From Sinomonas cellulolyticus (lineage in GTDB: Bacteria > Actinomycetota > Actinomycetes > Actinomycetales > Micrococcaceae): a DNA stretch of 64,000 nt. The position numbers and the translations under genes are program-made. Each line of letters begins with the position of its first letter. Position 1 is the stretch's first letter. The stretch spans positions 1 through 64,000 of the forward strand of contig NZ_BNCM01000013.1 of NCBI RefSeq assembly GCF_014656475.1. The letters are read 5' to 3'. The notes beneath the pieces are model-generated. The model had not been told where the DNA came from and searched no databases. It saw nothing but the letters and a program-made list of their open reading frames with translations. Below are positions 25,118 through 33,656 of the stretch, piece after piece.

Positions 25118-27433
25118 TCAGCCCCTGCCTTTGCCCTTGCGGGCGGGGGCCAGCGGCGCGACCGGCTGGTTCGGCGTCGTCGCCGGCGTGCCGCCCTGCT
25201 GCGGGGCGCTCGGCTGCTGGCCGTTCTGTTGCGGGCCGCTCTGCTCAGGGCTGCTCGACGCCTTGCCCCCCGTGATGAGGTTCTGGGGCGGGGTGGTGAA
25301 GCTGCCGTCGTCGTAGAGCGCGTAGACCTGCTGCATGTACCTGGCCCACTGGGGACCGGCGATGTAGGCACCGTCGACTACCGGGTAGAACCTGCCGTTG
25401 ACCGTAAGGTCGCGGCCCACCCTGGCGGTCGAGTTGAACGGGTCCCCGAAGAAGGAGGCGGTGGCGAGGCCCTTCGTGTAGCCGACGACCCACGTCTGAT
25501 TGTTGAGGTTGTTGGTTCCGGTCTTCATGGCGTACGGCACGCTGAGCTTCTCCGGGATCAGGAGGCCGGACCCCTTGGTGACGACGTCCTGGAGCACATT
25601 GGTGGCCGCGGCGGCGACGCCCGGGCTGAGCGAGTTCGCGTGGCAGTCCTGGGCCTGCCCCCCGATCCGCTGGCCGTGCGCGTCGTCGACCTCGGTGATG
25701 GAGATCGGCGCACAGTAGGTGCCGTCGGCGGCGAACGTCGCGAAGGCATTGGCCATAGACAGGGGTGCGACATTCTCGCCGCCGAGCAGGTCGCCCAGAA
25801 TCGACATGTCCATCTTCTTCCCGGAACCCGCGCCTTCGTGCAGACCGAGTGCGTCCGCGGCACGCTGGATGTCGCAGAAGTCGTTCAGTCCGGCGGCCGA
25901 GGCGAACGTGGCAGTGTTGATCGAGTTGTAGATCCCCTCGCGCACCGTCATGGGGTGGTAGTACCCGTCGGAGTCGTTCTGCAGGTCGACCGAACCAGGC
26001 ACTGAGCTGTCGTAGTACCCGACGACCTTGCCGCACGTGTCGTGCCAGGGGTAGTTCTGCGGGTACACGCGACGCGAAGCGTCCACAACCTGGTCTGTCG
26101 GCTTGCCCTCGTTGAGCCACGCCGTCAGGGTCACCGGCTTCAGGGTCGAGCCTGGCTGCATGCCGCCGACTCCCCCGAGGGAATTGCCGTTCGCGTCGGC
26201 ACTGTCGACATTGAAGTTGTACGTCGTGACGAAGTCGCTGCCCTCGCCCGCGAGCATGCGCGAGTTCTGGGCCATGGCCACGACCTTGCCCGTGCCCGGC
26301 TGGACCGTCACGAGGGACGTGCCCCATTTGTCCGGATGGGAACCCGTCGTCGCGTCGACCTGGGCCTGGGCGGCCTTCTGGAGGCGCGGGTCCAGCGTCG
26401 TCTTGATCGTGAGGCCTCCGCTGGTGACCCTGTCGAGACGGTCCTGGGGCGTCGCCCCATAGTCCGGGTCGTTCTCGATCTCGTGCAGCACATAGTCGCA
26501 GAAATACGGGGCCTCGGCCGCGTACTGGCACCCCTGGCGGGGCGGATTGAGCTTGAGCGTCAACGGCGCCTTGACCGCCTGGTCGTGCTGCGCCTGATCG
26601 ATGTAGCCGTGCTGGAGCATGGCGTCCAGGACGAGGTTGCGGCGCGCGACGGCCCGGTCCGGGTACTGGCTCGGGTTGTAGTAGCTGGGGCCGTTGACCA
26701 GTCCGGCCAGCAGCGCGGCCTGAGGCAGTGACAGGTCCTTGGCATCAGTCGAGAAGAAGTACTGGCTCGCAGCCTCGACGCCATAGGCGTTCCCGCTGAA
26801 GGGCACGATGTTCAGGTAGCCCTGGAGGATCTGGTCCTTGGACATCTTCTGATCGAGCGCGATGGCGAGCTTCATCTCGCGCAGCTTGTCGCCAACGGTC
26901 TTGTAGCCGTTGAGGACTACGTCCCCGCCCTTGCCCTGGACCACCAGATTCTCGTTCAGCACGTTCGTCACATACTGCTGTGTCAGAGTAGAGGCACCCT
27001 GGCGGCCACCGCCCGCGTCGATGGTGAGCGCGCGCAGGATGCCGAGAGGGTCCACACCGCCGTGCTGATAGAACCGGTAGTCCTCGATGGCCACGATCGC
27101 ATTGCGCATATTCATCGACATCTGGCTCAGCGGGATGTCGGTGCGGTTCTCGGTGAAGAGGGTGGCCAGCGTCGATCCGTCAGCTGCCAGGATGCGGGTC
27201 ACCTGTGAGGGAGGTGCGGTCGTGAGCTCGCTGGGAAGACTGTTGAAGAACTGCACCGAGCCGTCCGTCATGGCGCCGGCCGTCGTCGCAGCCGGGACCA
27301 TCAGGCCCGCCACGAGGACTCCGCAGAGCGCGCTGACGCCCAGGAACACCAGCACCTTCCCCAGAGTGGTGCTGGTGTCAAGGAACCGCGCCGGTCGGGT
27401 CGATGTGGGTCTGGACGCCATGGACCGAATCAT
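25118..27433 (-). CDS. Class A penicillin-binding protein (transglycosylase/transpeptidase)
   Basis: This 771-residue bifunctional peptidoglycan synthase has a short cytoplasmic tail and one membrane segment (about residues 26-48). The GT51 glycosyltransferase domain carries IEDYRFYQHGGVDPLGI and GASTLTQQYVTN. The transpeptidase domain has the SxxK motif GSTLKP, the SxN motif NSINTATF and the KTG motif AMKTGTNN. The tail is Pro/Gln-rich and ends in basic KGKGRG. It is full length and all catalytic motifs are intact. Another in-frame ATG four codons in (27421) could be the start. It stands alone, divergent from rarD. Confidence 0.93.
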   Translation of the reverse strand: MIRSMASRPTSTRPARFLDTSTTLGKVLVFLGVSALCGVLVAGLMVPAATTAGAMTDGSVQFFNSLPSELTTAPPSQVTRILAADGSTLATLFTENRTDIPLSQMSMNMRNAIVAIEDYRFYQHGGVDPLGILRALTIDAGGGRQGASTLTQQYVTNVLNENLVVQGKGGDVVLNGYKTVGDKLREMKLAIALDQKMSKDQILQGYLNIVPFSGNAYGVEAASQYFFSTDAKDLSLPQAALLAGLVNGPSYYNPSQYPDRAVARRNLVLDAMLQHGYIDQAQHDQAVKAPLTLKLNPPRQGCQYAAEAPYFCDYVLHEIENDPDYGATPQDRLDRVTSGGLTIKTTLDPRLQKAAQAQVDATTGSHPDKWGTSLVTVQPGTGKVVAMAQNSRMLAGEGSDFVTTYNFNVDSADANGNSLGGVGGMQPGSTLKPVTLTAWLNEGKPTDQVVDASRRVYPQNYPWHDTCGKVVGYYDSSVPGSVDLQNDSDGYYHPMTVREGIYNSINTATFASAAGLNDFCDIQRAADALGLHEGAGSGKKMDMSILGDLLGGENVAPLSMANAFATFAADGTYCAPISITEVDDAHGQRIGGQAQDCHANSLSPGVAAAATNVLQDVVTKGSGLLIPEKLSVPYAMKTGTNNLNNQTWVVGYTKGLATASFFGDPFNSTARVGRDLTVNGRFYPVVDGAYIAGPQWARYMQQVYALYDDGSFTTPPQNLITGGKASSSPEQSGPQQNGQQPSAPQQGGTPATTPNQPVAPLAPARKGKGRG

Positions 27434-27533
27434 GCTGGCATGGTTCTAAGACGATTCTAAGATTGTTCACGGACCCTGAAGCTCTGATATCAGCTATGGA
27501 ATAGCAGCGGCACCGGGCGAGGTTGTTACGGTC

Positions 27534-28523
27534 GTGACCGAGACCCCCCACAGCCCGTCGGGCCAGCGTGCCACCCGTTCCCCCGCCACAAGCGGACTCC
27601 TCTATGGAATCGGAGCGTACGGCCTCTGGGGCCTGCTCCCTCTGTACTTCCTCACTCTCGCCCCCGCCGGGCCTGTGGAGATTGTGGCCGGACGTGTCCT
27701 GTTCTCCCTCGTGGTCTGCTTCGCGCTCATCGCGGCGACCCGGGCGTGGCGCGCGCTCGGAGCCGTGTTCCGCAGCGGACGCACGTTCTGGGCTCTGGCC
27801 TTGGCCGCGGCACTCATCGCCGTGAACTGGCTGACCTACACCTTCGGCGTGCTCACCGGGCACACGATCGAGGCCGCGCTCGGGTACTTCATCAATCCCC
27901 TCGTCTCCGTCCTGCTTGGAGTCCTCGTGCTCAAGGAGCGCCTGAGGCCGCTCCAGTGGACCGCAGTCGGAATCGGAGCGATCGCCGTCGTCGTGCTCAC
28001 CGTCGCCTATGGGCAGGTGCCGTGGATCGCGCTGATCCTCGCCTTCAGCTTCGGCTTCTATGGGCTGGTCAAGAACCGCGTCGGAGCGAAGGTGGACGCT
28101 GTCACGAGCCTCACCGTCGAGACGGTAGTGCTGAGCCCCGTGGCGCTCGCAGTCATGGTCTGGCTTGGGGGCGCCGGCACGTTGACCCTGTTCGCAGACG
28201 GGACGGCCCACTTCTGGCTGCTCGCCGCGAGCGGCCTCATCACGGCCGTGCCGCTTCTGTTCTTCGGCGCCGCGGCCCGGCGCCTGCCCATGACCACCGT
28301 GGGCCTCCTGCAGTACATCGCCCCGCTCCTGCAGTTCATCATGGCAACGACCATCCTGGGCGAGCACATGGCGCCCGAGCGGTGGATCGGCTTCGGGATC
28401 GTCTGGCTCGCCCTCGCCATCCTCACGGCCGACATGCTGCTCGTGGCCCGGCGCCGCCGCACGTCGCTGCGCGCGGCGGGACTCGCCGCGGAAGCCGCGA
28501 GCGCGCCCTCCCGGGCCGGGTAA
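27534..28523 (+). CDS. rarD: EamA-family transporter RarD
   Basis: This 329-residue ten-helix EamA/DMT transporter has the RarD N-terminal signature GLLYGIGAYGLWGLLPLYF, the NWLTYTFGV helix and the YFINPLVSVLLGVL segment. The family is annotated as chloramphenicol-sensitivity protein; its physiological substrate is not established. It is expressed from a GTG at 27534, about 100 bases from the divergent PBP start. The gene end runs almost directly into the 19-bp repeat array. Confidence 0.92.
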   Translation: MTETPHSPSGQRATRSPATSGLLYGIGAYGLWGLLPLYFLTLAPAGPVEIVAGRVLFSLVVCFALIAATRAWRALGAVFRSGRTFWALALAAALIAVNWLTYTFGVLTGHTIEAALGYFINPLVSVLLGVLVLKERLRPLQWTAVGIGAIAVVVLTVAYGQVPWIALILAFSFGFYGLVKNRVGAKVDAVTSLTVETVVLSPVALAVMVWLGGAGTLTLFADGTAHFWLLAASGLITAVPLLFFGAAARRLPMTTVGLLQYIAPLLQFIMATTILGEHMAPERWIGFGIVWLALAILTADMLLVARRRRTSLRAAGLAAEAASAPSRAG

Positions 28524-28530
28524 ACAGGCC

Positions 28531-28633
28531 CTCAGCGGCACAGCAGGCCGTGCCGCTGGCCTGCTGTGCCCCTCCAGGCCTGCCATGCCGCTCAAGGCCT
28601 GCCGTGCCGCTCAAGGCGGCCCGCTGTGCGATC
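28531..28633. repeat. Array of 19-bp units, left of the AbiEi/DUF559 gene
   Basis: One inverted unit (28531-28549), an 8-base spacer GTGCCGCT, then direct units at exact 19-base steps at 28558, 28577, 28596 and a decayed one at 28615. The consensus is GGCCTGCYRTGCCGCYCAN. The inverted unit and the first direct unit form a perfect 13-bp hairpin GGCACAGCAGGCC/GGCCTGCTGTGCC that could also terminate rarD. The array ends 7 bases before the stop codon of the gene on the right. Confidence 0.85.
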
Positions 28634-28640
28634 CGCCCCG

Positions 28641-29603
28641 TCAGGCTGACAGCTTTCGCGACCTCGCGAATGCGGCCTCGAGCCTGGCGGCCAGGCTCCA
28701 CGGTGCGTCGAGGTCCGACCAGCGGGCCCTCACGACTATCCAGCCCTCTTCCGTCAGTGCTACCTCGCGCCTGCGCTCCAGCAGCAGGGCCTCCTGAGTC
28801 GGACGATAGTCGAAGTACTTCGAGTCGCCGTCGAACTCGAGGATCACCAGCAGCTCGGGCCACGCGAAATCGGCGCGGAACACTCCGTGGGGCGTGAGGA
28901 TGCCGTACTGCAGCTCGGGAGCCGGAATGCCCGCCGCAGCAAGGGCCAGCCGCGTCCGGGTCTCGCCTGCGGACTCGGCCCGCGCATCGAGCACCGCAAG
29001 CAGGTCCTCCACCCTGCGCGATCCTCGTACTGCTCCGCTCCGCTCCGCGGCAGCACGGATCCGCTCGATCGTCACCCCTCGACGCAGTGCGCTGTCTCCG
29101 ACGATCGCGGCGCGCTCGATGTCCAGGGTGCGGGCACAGTCCGCGACCGCCCGTTCCACACTCACCGCTGTGGCGATGCGGCCCGGTGCGAGCGCCACTC
29201 GTGCCAGATCCATCTCGGGCACCGCGAGCGAATGTGCCACGACGTCGGCTCCGTGACTGGTCTTCGATCCGGAGTACGGCACCGTGACGTGAACCTTCGG
29301 GCCGACGTCCCACGTGCTGAGGCCGTGAGCGCGTGCGCCCGAGGTATGGCTGTAGACGGCGGCGCCGTTGGTCGATAGCCAATGCGCCTCGATCCGCAGC
29401 CGGTCCTGCTCCCAGGGCCTCAGCGCACGCCAGATGGCACGGCGTGCATACACGCCGCGCCGCAGCCGGACGAGTTCCTGCCGCTTGACTGCCTCGGTGA
29501 GGACCCGATGGTCGATTCCGCGTGCTGCGAGGTCGCGGGTCGAGGCGACAGCAGCGTTCGGCCATCGCACATCGAGCAGGGCAGTCAGGCGGGAAGCGCT
29601 CAT
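28641..29603 (-). CDS. AbiEi-antitoxin-like / DUF559 endonuclease-fold protein
   Basis: This 320-residue protein has an N-terminal winged-helix region similar to the AbiEi antitoxin N domain (residues about 15-60, STRDLAARGIDHRVLTEAVK then LVRLRRGVYAR). A central part carries HGLSTWDVGPKVHVTVP. The C-terminal DUF559/Vsr-like nuclease fold contains FRADFAWPELLVILEFDGD, with acidic residues Asp245, Glu256 and Asp258 in the PD-(D/E)xK pattern. No toxin gene is adjacent, so it is not a complete AbiE system. The ATG at 29603 is chosen because the homologous region starts there; upstream in-frame sequence is repeat-derived. The gene is framed on both sides by arrays of 19-bp units, which is unusual. 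Its function is unknown; DNA binding or cleavage is possible. Confidence 0.78.
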   Translation of the reverse strand: MSASRLTALLDVRWPNAAVASTRDLAARGIDHRVLTEAVKRQELVRLRRGVYARRAIWRALRPWEQDRLRIEAHWLSTNGAAVYSHTSGARAHGLSTWDVGPKVHVTVPYSGSKTSHGADVVAHSLAVPEMDLARVALAPGRIATAVSVERAVADCARTLDIERAAIVGDSALRRGVTIERIRAAAERSGAVRGSRRVEDLLAVLDARAESAGETRTRLALAAAGIPAPELQYGILTPHGVFRADFAWPELLVILEFDGDSKYFDYRPTQEALLLERRREVALTEEGWIVVRARWSDLDAPWSLAARLEAAFARSRKLSA

Positions 29604-29743
29604 GTGTCGAGTCTTGCGGCGGGTCGCCCCGGAGCCGCCTCGGTTCAGACCCATGTGGACAACTCCGTCGCCCATCGAGGTCCCTTTGCGCCGCTCGCCG
29701 GCACCGCACCGCCACGGCTGGCCACCAACGGACACGCCAGGCT

Positions 29744-29898
29744 CCATGGCACACAGCAGGCCCCGGCCGACGCGACAGGCCGTGGGCGGCATAACAGGCC
29801 GGCGGCACGGCCTGCCATGCCGCCCACGGCCTGCTGTACCGCCCACGGCCCGGCCTCGCTGGTCCCGGCCGTGCCGTACGGTCTGCCACGCGGCTCAG
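29744..29898. repeat. Array of 19-bp units, right of the AbiEi/DUF559 gene
   Basis: Three inverted units at 29744, 29763 (decayed) and 29782, an 8-base spacer GGCGGCAC, then direct units at 29809, 29828 and a decayed one at 29847, all at 19-base steps, with a further degenerate copy at 29880-29898. The best copies follow the same consensus as the left array. The layout (inverted units, 8-base centre, direct units) mirrors that array. The last degenerate copy touches the end of the next gene. Confidence 0.85.
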
Positions 29899-30623
29899 CC
29901 GCGCTCCGCGGTATACCGCGCTGCGAGGCCTACGCGCCGCATGCGCCTGCCGGTGATGAACGTCCCAGCGCCGAGGTAGGCCACGAGGGCCAAGGCACCG
30001 ATCACGGCGACGAGAGCCGTGCCGCCCCCTGCCGCATGCGTGATGAGTGCCGCGAGCGTCCCCGCGACCATGGAGTTGAAGCACGCGAGGAAGAACGACG
30101 TGCTCGAGACGGCATGAATGCCGACAGTGCGTGTGGCCCCCATCCAGTACGTGTCGAAGACGCCCTGCCTGTCATCGCGCCCGGAGGTCACGAAGGTGCC
30201 CTGGACCTCGGGGGCCAGCTCAGCGTACGCGCCCCGGAGGCGGTTCATCCCGACGATCAGGTTGTGGTCCTCCTCGCTGCCGAGGGAGACGCGCAGGAGC
30301 GTCAGGGTCCCGAGCACGAGCAGCACCGACGACAGGCCGATCGCCATGACCCAGAATCCCTCGCCGAACCCGGTCGCCTGCGCCACCAGGGCCAAGACGA
30401 CGAGCGCCGCCGAGGACACCGTGAGGTGGATGCTGATGCGGTTCATCAGCTCCCCCCAGAGCACCGAGCGGGTCGCGAGCAGGCTCCAGTGCTCGGTCGC
30501 GAGGATCTGGGCCACGACCGCGGGGGGCGTGGCCGGCGCGGCATCCGGCGGGGTCGGGGCGAGGCTGGTGTCGTCCGGCGCGGGGACCGGGAGGGGCGGC
30601 GCGGCATGGGGTTCGGCGCTCAT
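29895..30623 (-). CDS. Hypothetical membrane protein
   Basis: The family is not firmly recognised. The 242-residue protein has a Pro/Ala-rich cytoplasmic N terminus and four hydrophobic segments: two after the ISIHLTVSSAALVVLALVAQ start (about residues 70-115) and two near the C terminus (about 165-225). A soluble loop with NLIVGMNRLRGAYAEL and a short basic tail are also seen. This four-helix plan resembles DUF-type membrane proteins of actinobacteria. The ATG at 30623 is chosen as the first start after a low-quality leader. The next gene upstream (OsmC) is on the same strand. Confidence 0.7.
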   Translation of the reverse strand: MSAEPHAAPPLPVPAPDDTSLAPTPPDAAPATPPAVVAQILATEHWSLLATRSVLWGELMNRISIHLTVSSAALVVLALVAQATGFGEGFWVMAIGLSSVLLVLGTLTLLRVSLGSEEDHNLIVGMNRLRGAYAELAPEVQGTFVTSGRDDRQGVFDTYWMGATRTVGIHAVSSTSFFLACFNSMVAGTLAALITHAAGGGTALVAVIGALALVAYLGAGTFITGRRMRRVGLAARYTAERG

Positions 30624-30716
30624 GGTCCATGGTCGTCCCGGCCCGCGCGGGCCGTAAAGCCTCGGGCCGCCCACGCCGCCCGTGCCGCGCACGACGGAGG
30701 CCGCGCACCTCGAGCG

Positions 30717-31145
30717 TCAGGCGCCGCCCGGCGTCGTGCGCACCACGACGGAGGCGAGCCGCACGCCGGTGGACGCCCCGACGATCCTCAGGATCACGGC
30801 CTTTCCGACGACGTCGCGGACGAGGCGCTCGAGGTCCTCCTCCGGGGCCGCGCCCTCGGCCTCGACGTCCAGGGAGATGCCCGTGGAGCGGGTGAGTGCC
30901 TCGTCGAAGCCGCCGTCCGCGCGGACCTGGACCCGCCCGAGGGTGATGCCCGCGGCCGCCGCCGCGCCGTGCAGGTCGTTGAACACGCACGCGGCCATGG
31001 CCAGGTGCAGGAGGTGGCCGCCGGACGGGACCGCGAGGTCCACCTCCGCCGCGCCGGTCCTGTGGTGGCGGATGACGAGGCCCTCGGTGGGGACGGCCTC
31101 GCCCTCCCGACCCGGCGCCGTCGTGATGCTTGCTGCGAAGTCCAT
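30717..31145 (-). CDS. OsmC-family protein
   Basis: This 142-residue OsmC/Ohr-like fold protein contains GGHLLHLAMAACVFNDL, in which the conserved peroxidatic Cys lies in the helix start, and a C-terminal beta sheet. In the family, two cysteines reduce organic hydroperoxides. Here only one cysteine is evident (AACVFND), so classical Ohr peroxidase chemistry is doubtful and a single-Cys OsmC-like variant is more likely. It is followed by a membrane-protein gene and preceded by a universal stress protein, consistent with a stress cluster. Confidence 0.82.
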   Translation of the reverse strand: MDFAASITTAPGREGEAVPTEGLVIRHHRTGAAEVDLAVPSGGHLLHLAMAACVFNDLHGAAAAAGITLGRVQVRADGGFDEALTRSTGISLDVEAEGAAPEEDLERLVRDVVGKAVILRIVGASTGVRLASVVVRTTPGGA

Positions 31146-31191
31146 GGCTGCCTCCTGGATGCCTGGGGCTCTGCTCCCCCGAACGGTTCTG

Positions 31192-32067
31192 CTAGCCGAG
31201 GGGGTGGGACTCGACCTGCTCGTAGTCGCGCGGGATGACAACCATGGGCACGGGCAGCGAGCGGAGCACCTTGTTCGCTGTGGAGCCGAGGAACAGCTGG
31301 TTCTTCTGGGCCAGGCGGCTCGAGCCGATGAGGGCGAGCTCACCGTCAAGCCAGTCGATGCTGTCCACGGCCTCCTCGAAGGTGCGGCCGTGGGCCACCT
31401 CGACGGCCGCCTCGTGGCCCGCGGGCAGACGATGGGCGGCAGCGGCGAGCACGGTGTTGGCGTGGCGGTGGGCCGCGTTGATGTTCTCCCCGAACGCGTC
31501 GGCCCGCTCGTCGAGTTCCACGAGCGAGACGAAGCGCAGCGGCACGTTGCGCCTCCGTGCGGCGATCAGTGCGACGTCGACCGCCGCCTCGGAGCCCTGC
31601 CGCTCGCCGATGAACGCGGTGATCCGTTCGATGGGATCCGTGCGCTGGTAGCCGCGCGGTGCGAGAGCCACCGGGACGGGCGAGGCGTGGAGGAGGGCGT
31701 TGGCCACCGACCCGACGGTATAGCGCTTGAACAGGCCGTTGCTCGCGGCGCCGACCACGATCAGCGCGGCCTCGAACTCGACGGCCGCCTCGATGAGCGT
31801 CGCGGCGAAGGAGCGGCCGTGGCGCACGTGGAAGGTGGCCTCGACGTCTTCGGGCACCAGGGACAGTGCTTCGCGCTGGGCCGTCAGGGTGCGCTGTTCT
31901 TCGGCGTGCACCCGCGGGCCGTCCGGATTCGCCGCGATGTAGGGCGCGTCCTGCGAGAGCACGAGCATGAGGTCCAGGGAGGCGTCCTGGGCTCGGGCTA
32001 TCGCCACCCCCAGCGCCACCGCATCCGCACCGCGCTGGTCCGGCTGGTATCCGACGACATAACGCAT
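31192..32067 (-). CDS. Tandem universal stress protein (UspA)
   Basis: This 291-residue protein is made of two UspA domains of about 145 residues. The first carries the ATP-binding type motif VVGAASNGLFKRYTVGSVANALL, and the second ends LFLGSTANKVLRSLPVPMVVIP. Such tandem proteins are induced by stress and hypoxia and bind ATP in related actinobacteria. It lies upstream of osmC on the same strand with a 46-base gap. A hairpin terminator stands between it and gabT. Confidence 0.9.
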   Translation of the reverse strand: MRYVVGYQPDQRGADAVALGVAIARAQDASLDLMLVLSQDAPYIAANPDGPRVHAEEQRTLTAQREALSLVPEDVEATFHVRHGRSFAATLIEAAVEFEAALIVVGAASNGLFKRYTVGSVANALLHASPVPVALAPRGYQRTDPIERITAFIGERQGSEAAVDVALIAARRRNVPLRFVSLVELDERADAFGENINAAHRHANTVLAAAAHRLPAGHEAAVEVAHGRTFEEAVDSIDWLDGELALIGSSRLAQKNQLFLGSTANKVLRSLPVPMVVIPRDYEQVESHPLG

Positions 32068-32105
32068 GGCCTGTGCCTTTCGTAGGTCGAGTCACGGCAG
32101 ACAAG

Positions 32106-32135
32106 CGAGGGCGCCCGGGACTGCCGGGCACCCTC
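32106..32135 (-). terminator. Hairpin terminator after gabT
   Basis: A 12-bp stem GAGGGCGCCCGG/CCGGGCACCCTC with one mismatch and a short loop, 39 bases past the gabT stop and before the stress-protein gene. Confidence 0.75.
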
Positions 32136-32173
32136 GTCCGGTCTGCGGCTGGTACCGCAGACTCTACCGGTCG

Positions 32174-33532
32174 CTATGCGACGGAGCGGATTGCGGCCTC
32201 GAGGACGTCCAGCGCGTCGCCGAGCAGCTCGTCGCCGATGACGAGCGGCGGCAGGAGGCGGACCACGTTGCCGTAGGTGCCGCAGGTGAGGATGATGACG
32301 CCTTCCTTGAGGCAGTACTCGGCGACCTTCTTGGTGGCCTCGGCGTCCGGGACCTTCGCCGCGCCGTTGCCGGCCTTGACGAACTCGAGCGCGAGCATGG
32401 CTCCGCGGCCGCGGACGTCGCCGATGATGCCGTTCTCGCCGAGCTCGGCCTGCAGCTTGGTGAGGCGCTCCTTGACGATGCCCTCGATCTCGCGGGCACG
32501 GCCGCGCAGGTCCTGCGTCTCCATCGTCCCGATGGCAGCGAGGGCCGCAGCGCACGCGACGGGGTTGCCGCCGTAGGTGCCCCCGAGTCCTCCGCCGTGG
32601 ACGGCGTCGAGCAGCTCGGCGCGGCCGGTCACGGCCGAGAGCGGCATGCCGCCGGCGATGCCCTTCGCCGTGGTGATGAGGTCCGGCACCACGCCCTCGT
32701 GCTGGACGGCGAACCACTCGCCGGTGCGCGCGAAGCCCGACTGGACCTCGTCCGCGATGAAGACGATGCCATTCTCCTTGGCGAACTCGGCGATCCGCGG
32801 CAGGAACCCCTCGGCGGGGACGATGAAGCCGCCTTCTCCCTGGATCGGCTCGATGAGGATGGCCGCGATCTGGTCGGCCCCGATCTGCTTGCTCATCATG
32901 AGAATGGCCCTCTCGGCCGCCTCCTTGCCCGTGATCTGCGGGTTCTCCTCGCGGAACGGGTAGCTCATCGGGGCGCGGTAGACCTCGCCGGCGAACGGGC
33001 CGAAGCCGTGCTTGTACGGCATGGCCTTGGCCGTGAGGCCCATTGTGAGGTTGGTGCGGCCGTGGTACGCGTGGTCGAAGGCGACGACGGCGCTGCGGCC
33101 GGTGGCGACGCGGGCGATCTTGACCGCGTTCTCGACGGCCTCGGCGCCGGAGTTGAACAGCACCGTGCGCTTGGCGTGCTCGCCGGGCGTGAGCTGGTTG
33201 AGCTTCTCGGCAACGGCGACGTAGCCCTCATAGGGGGACACCATGAAGCACGTGTGCGTGAAGTGCTCGACCTGCTCCTTGACGGCACCCACCACGGCGG
33301 GGTCGGAGGCGCCCACGGTGGTCACCGCGATGCCGGAGCCGAGGTCGATGAAGGAGTTGCCGTCCACGTCGTGGATGATGCCGCCGTCGGCGTCCGCCAC
33401 GTACACCGGCACGGACGAGGCGACGCCAGCGGCGACGGCCTGGGCGCGGCGCTCTGCCAGCTCAAGGGACTTGGGTCCGGGGAAGTCCTTGAGGACCTTG
33501 CGCTTCTGCTCGAGTCGGTACTGGATGTCCAT
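32174..33532 (-). CDS. gabT: 4-aminobutyrate--2-oxoglutarate transaminase
   Basis: This 452-residue class III PLP aminotransferase converts GABA and 2-oxoglutarate to succinate semialdehyde and glutamate. The PLP lysine is at about residue 290 in ITTAKGIAGGMPL and the aspartate to the pyridine nitrogen at about 261 in FIADEVQSG. The N terminus follows MDIQYRLEQKRKVLKDFPGP, as in relatives, and is chosen as start (33532) because the 16 residues upstream are not conserved. The divergent PucR regulator starts 125 bases away and probably controls it. Some members use other omega-amino acids. Confidence 0.93.
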   Translation of the reverse strand: MDIQYRLEQKRKVLKDFPGPKSLELAERRAQAVAAGVASSVPVYVADADGGIIHDVDGNSFIDLGSGIAVTTVGASDPAVVGAVKEQVEHFTHTCFMVSPYEGYVAVAEKLNQLTPGEHAKRTVLFNSGAEAVENAVKIARVATGRSAVVAFDHAYHGRTNLTMGLTAKAMPYKHGFGPFAGEVYRAPMSYPFREENPQITGKEAAERAILMMSKQIGADQIAAILIEPIQGEGGFIVPAEGFLPRIAEFAKENGIVFIADEVQSGFARTGEWFAVQHEGVVPDLITTAKGIAGGMPLSAVTGRAELLDAVHGGGLGGTYGGNPVACAAALAAIGTMETQDLRGRAREIEGIVKERLTKLQAELGENGIIGDVRGRGAMLALEFVKAGNGAAKVPDAEATKKVAEYCLKEGVIILTCGTYGNVVRLLPPLVIGDELLGDALDVLEAAIRSVA

Positions 33533-33656
33533 GGGGGGTGTCCTTTCGTCCGTCCCAACGTAATGCGAGCAGGACCACACGGTGAATGGCCAATCGCATG
33601 ATTCCCGCTCCCGGGCGTAGTGCGATCAACCAGCCTCCGTCCCTATAGTTGGAGGC

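Noticed and set aside
28531..28633. CRISPR array
   Set aside because: Units are contiguous 19-bp tandem copies without spacers of unique sequence, and no cas genes are nearby.
28423..30084. 553-codon frame across the AbiEi gene and both repeat arrays
   Set aside because: It is an artefact of GC-rich repeat DNA and the gene read in another frame.
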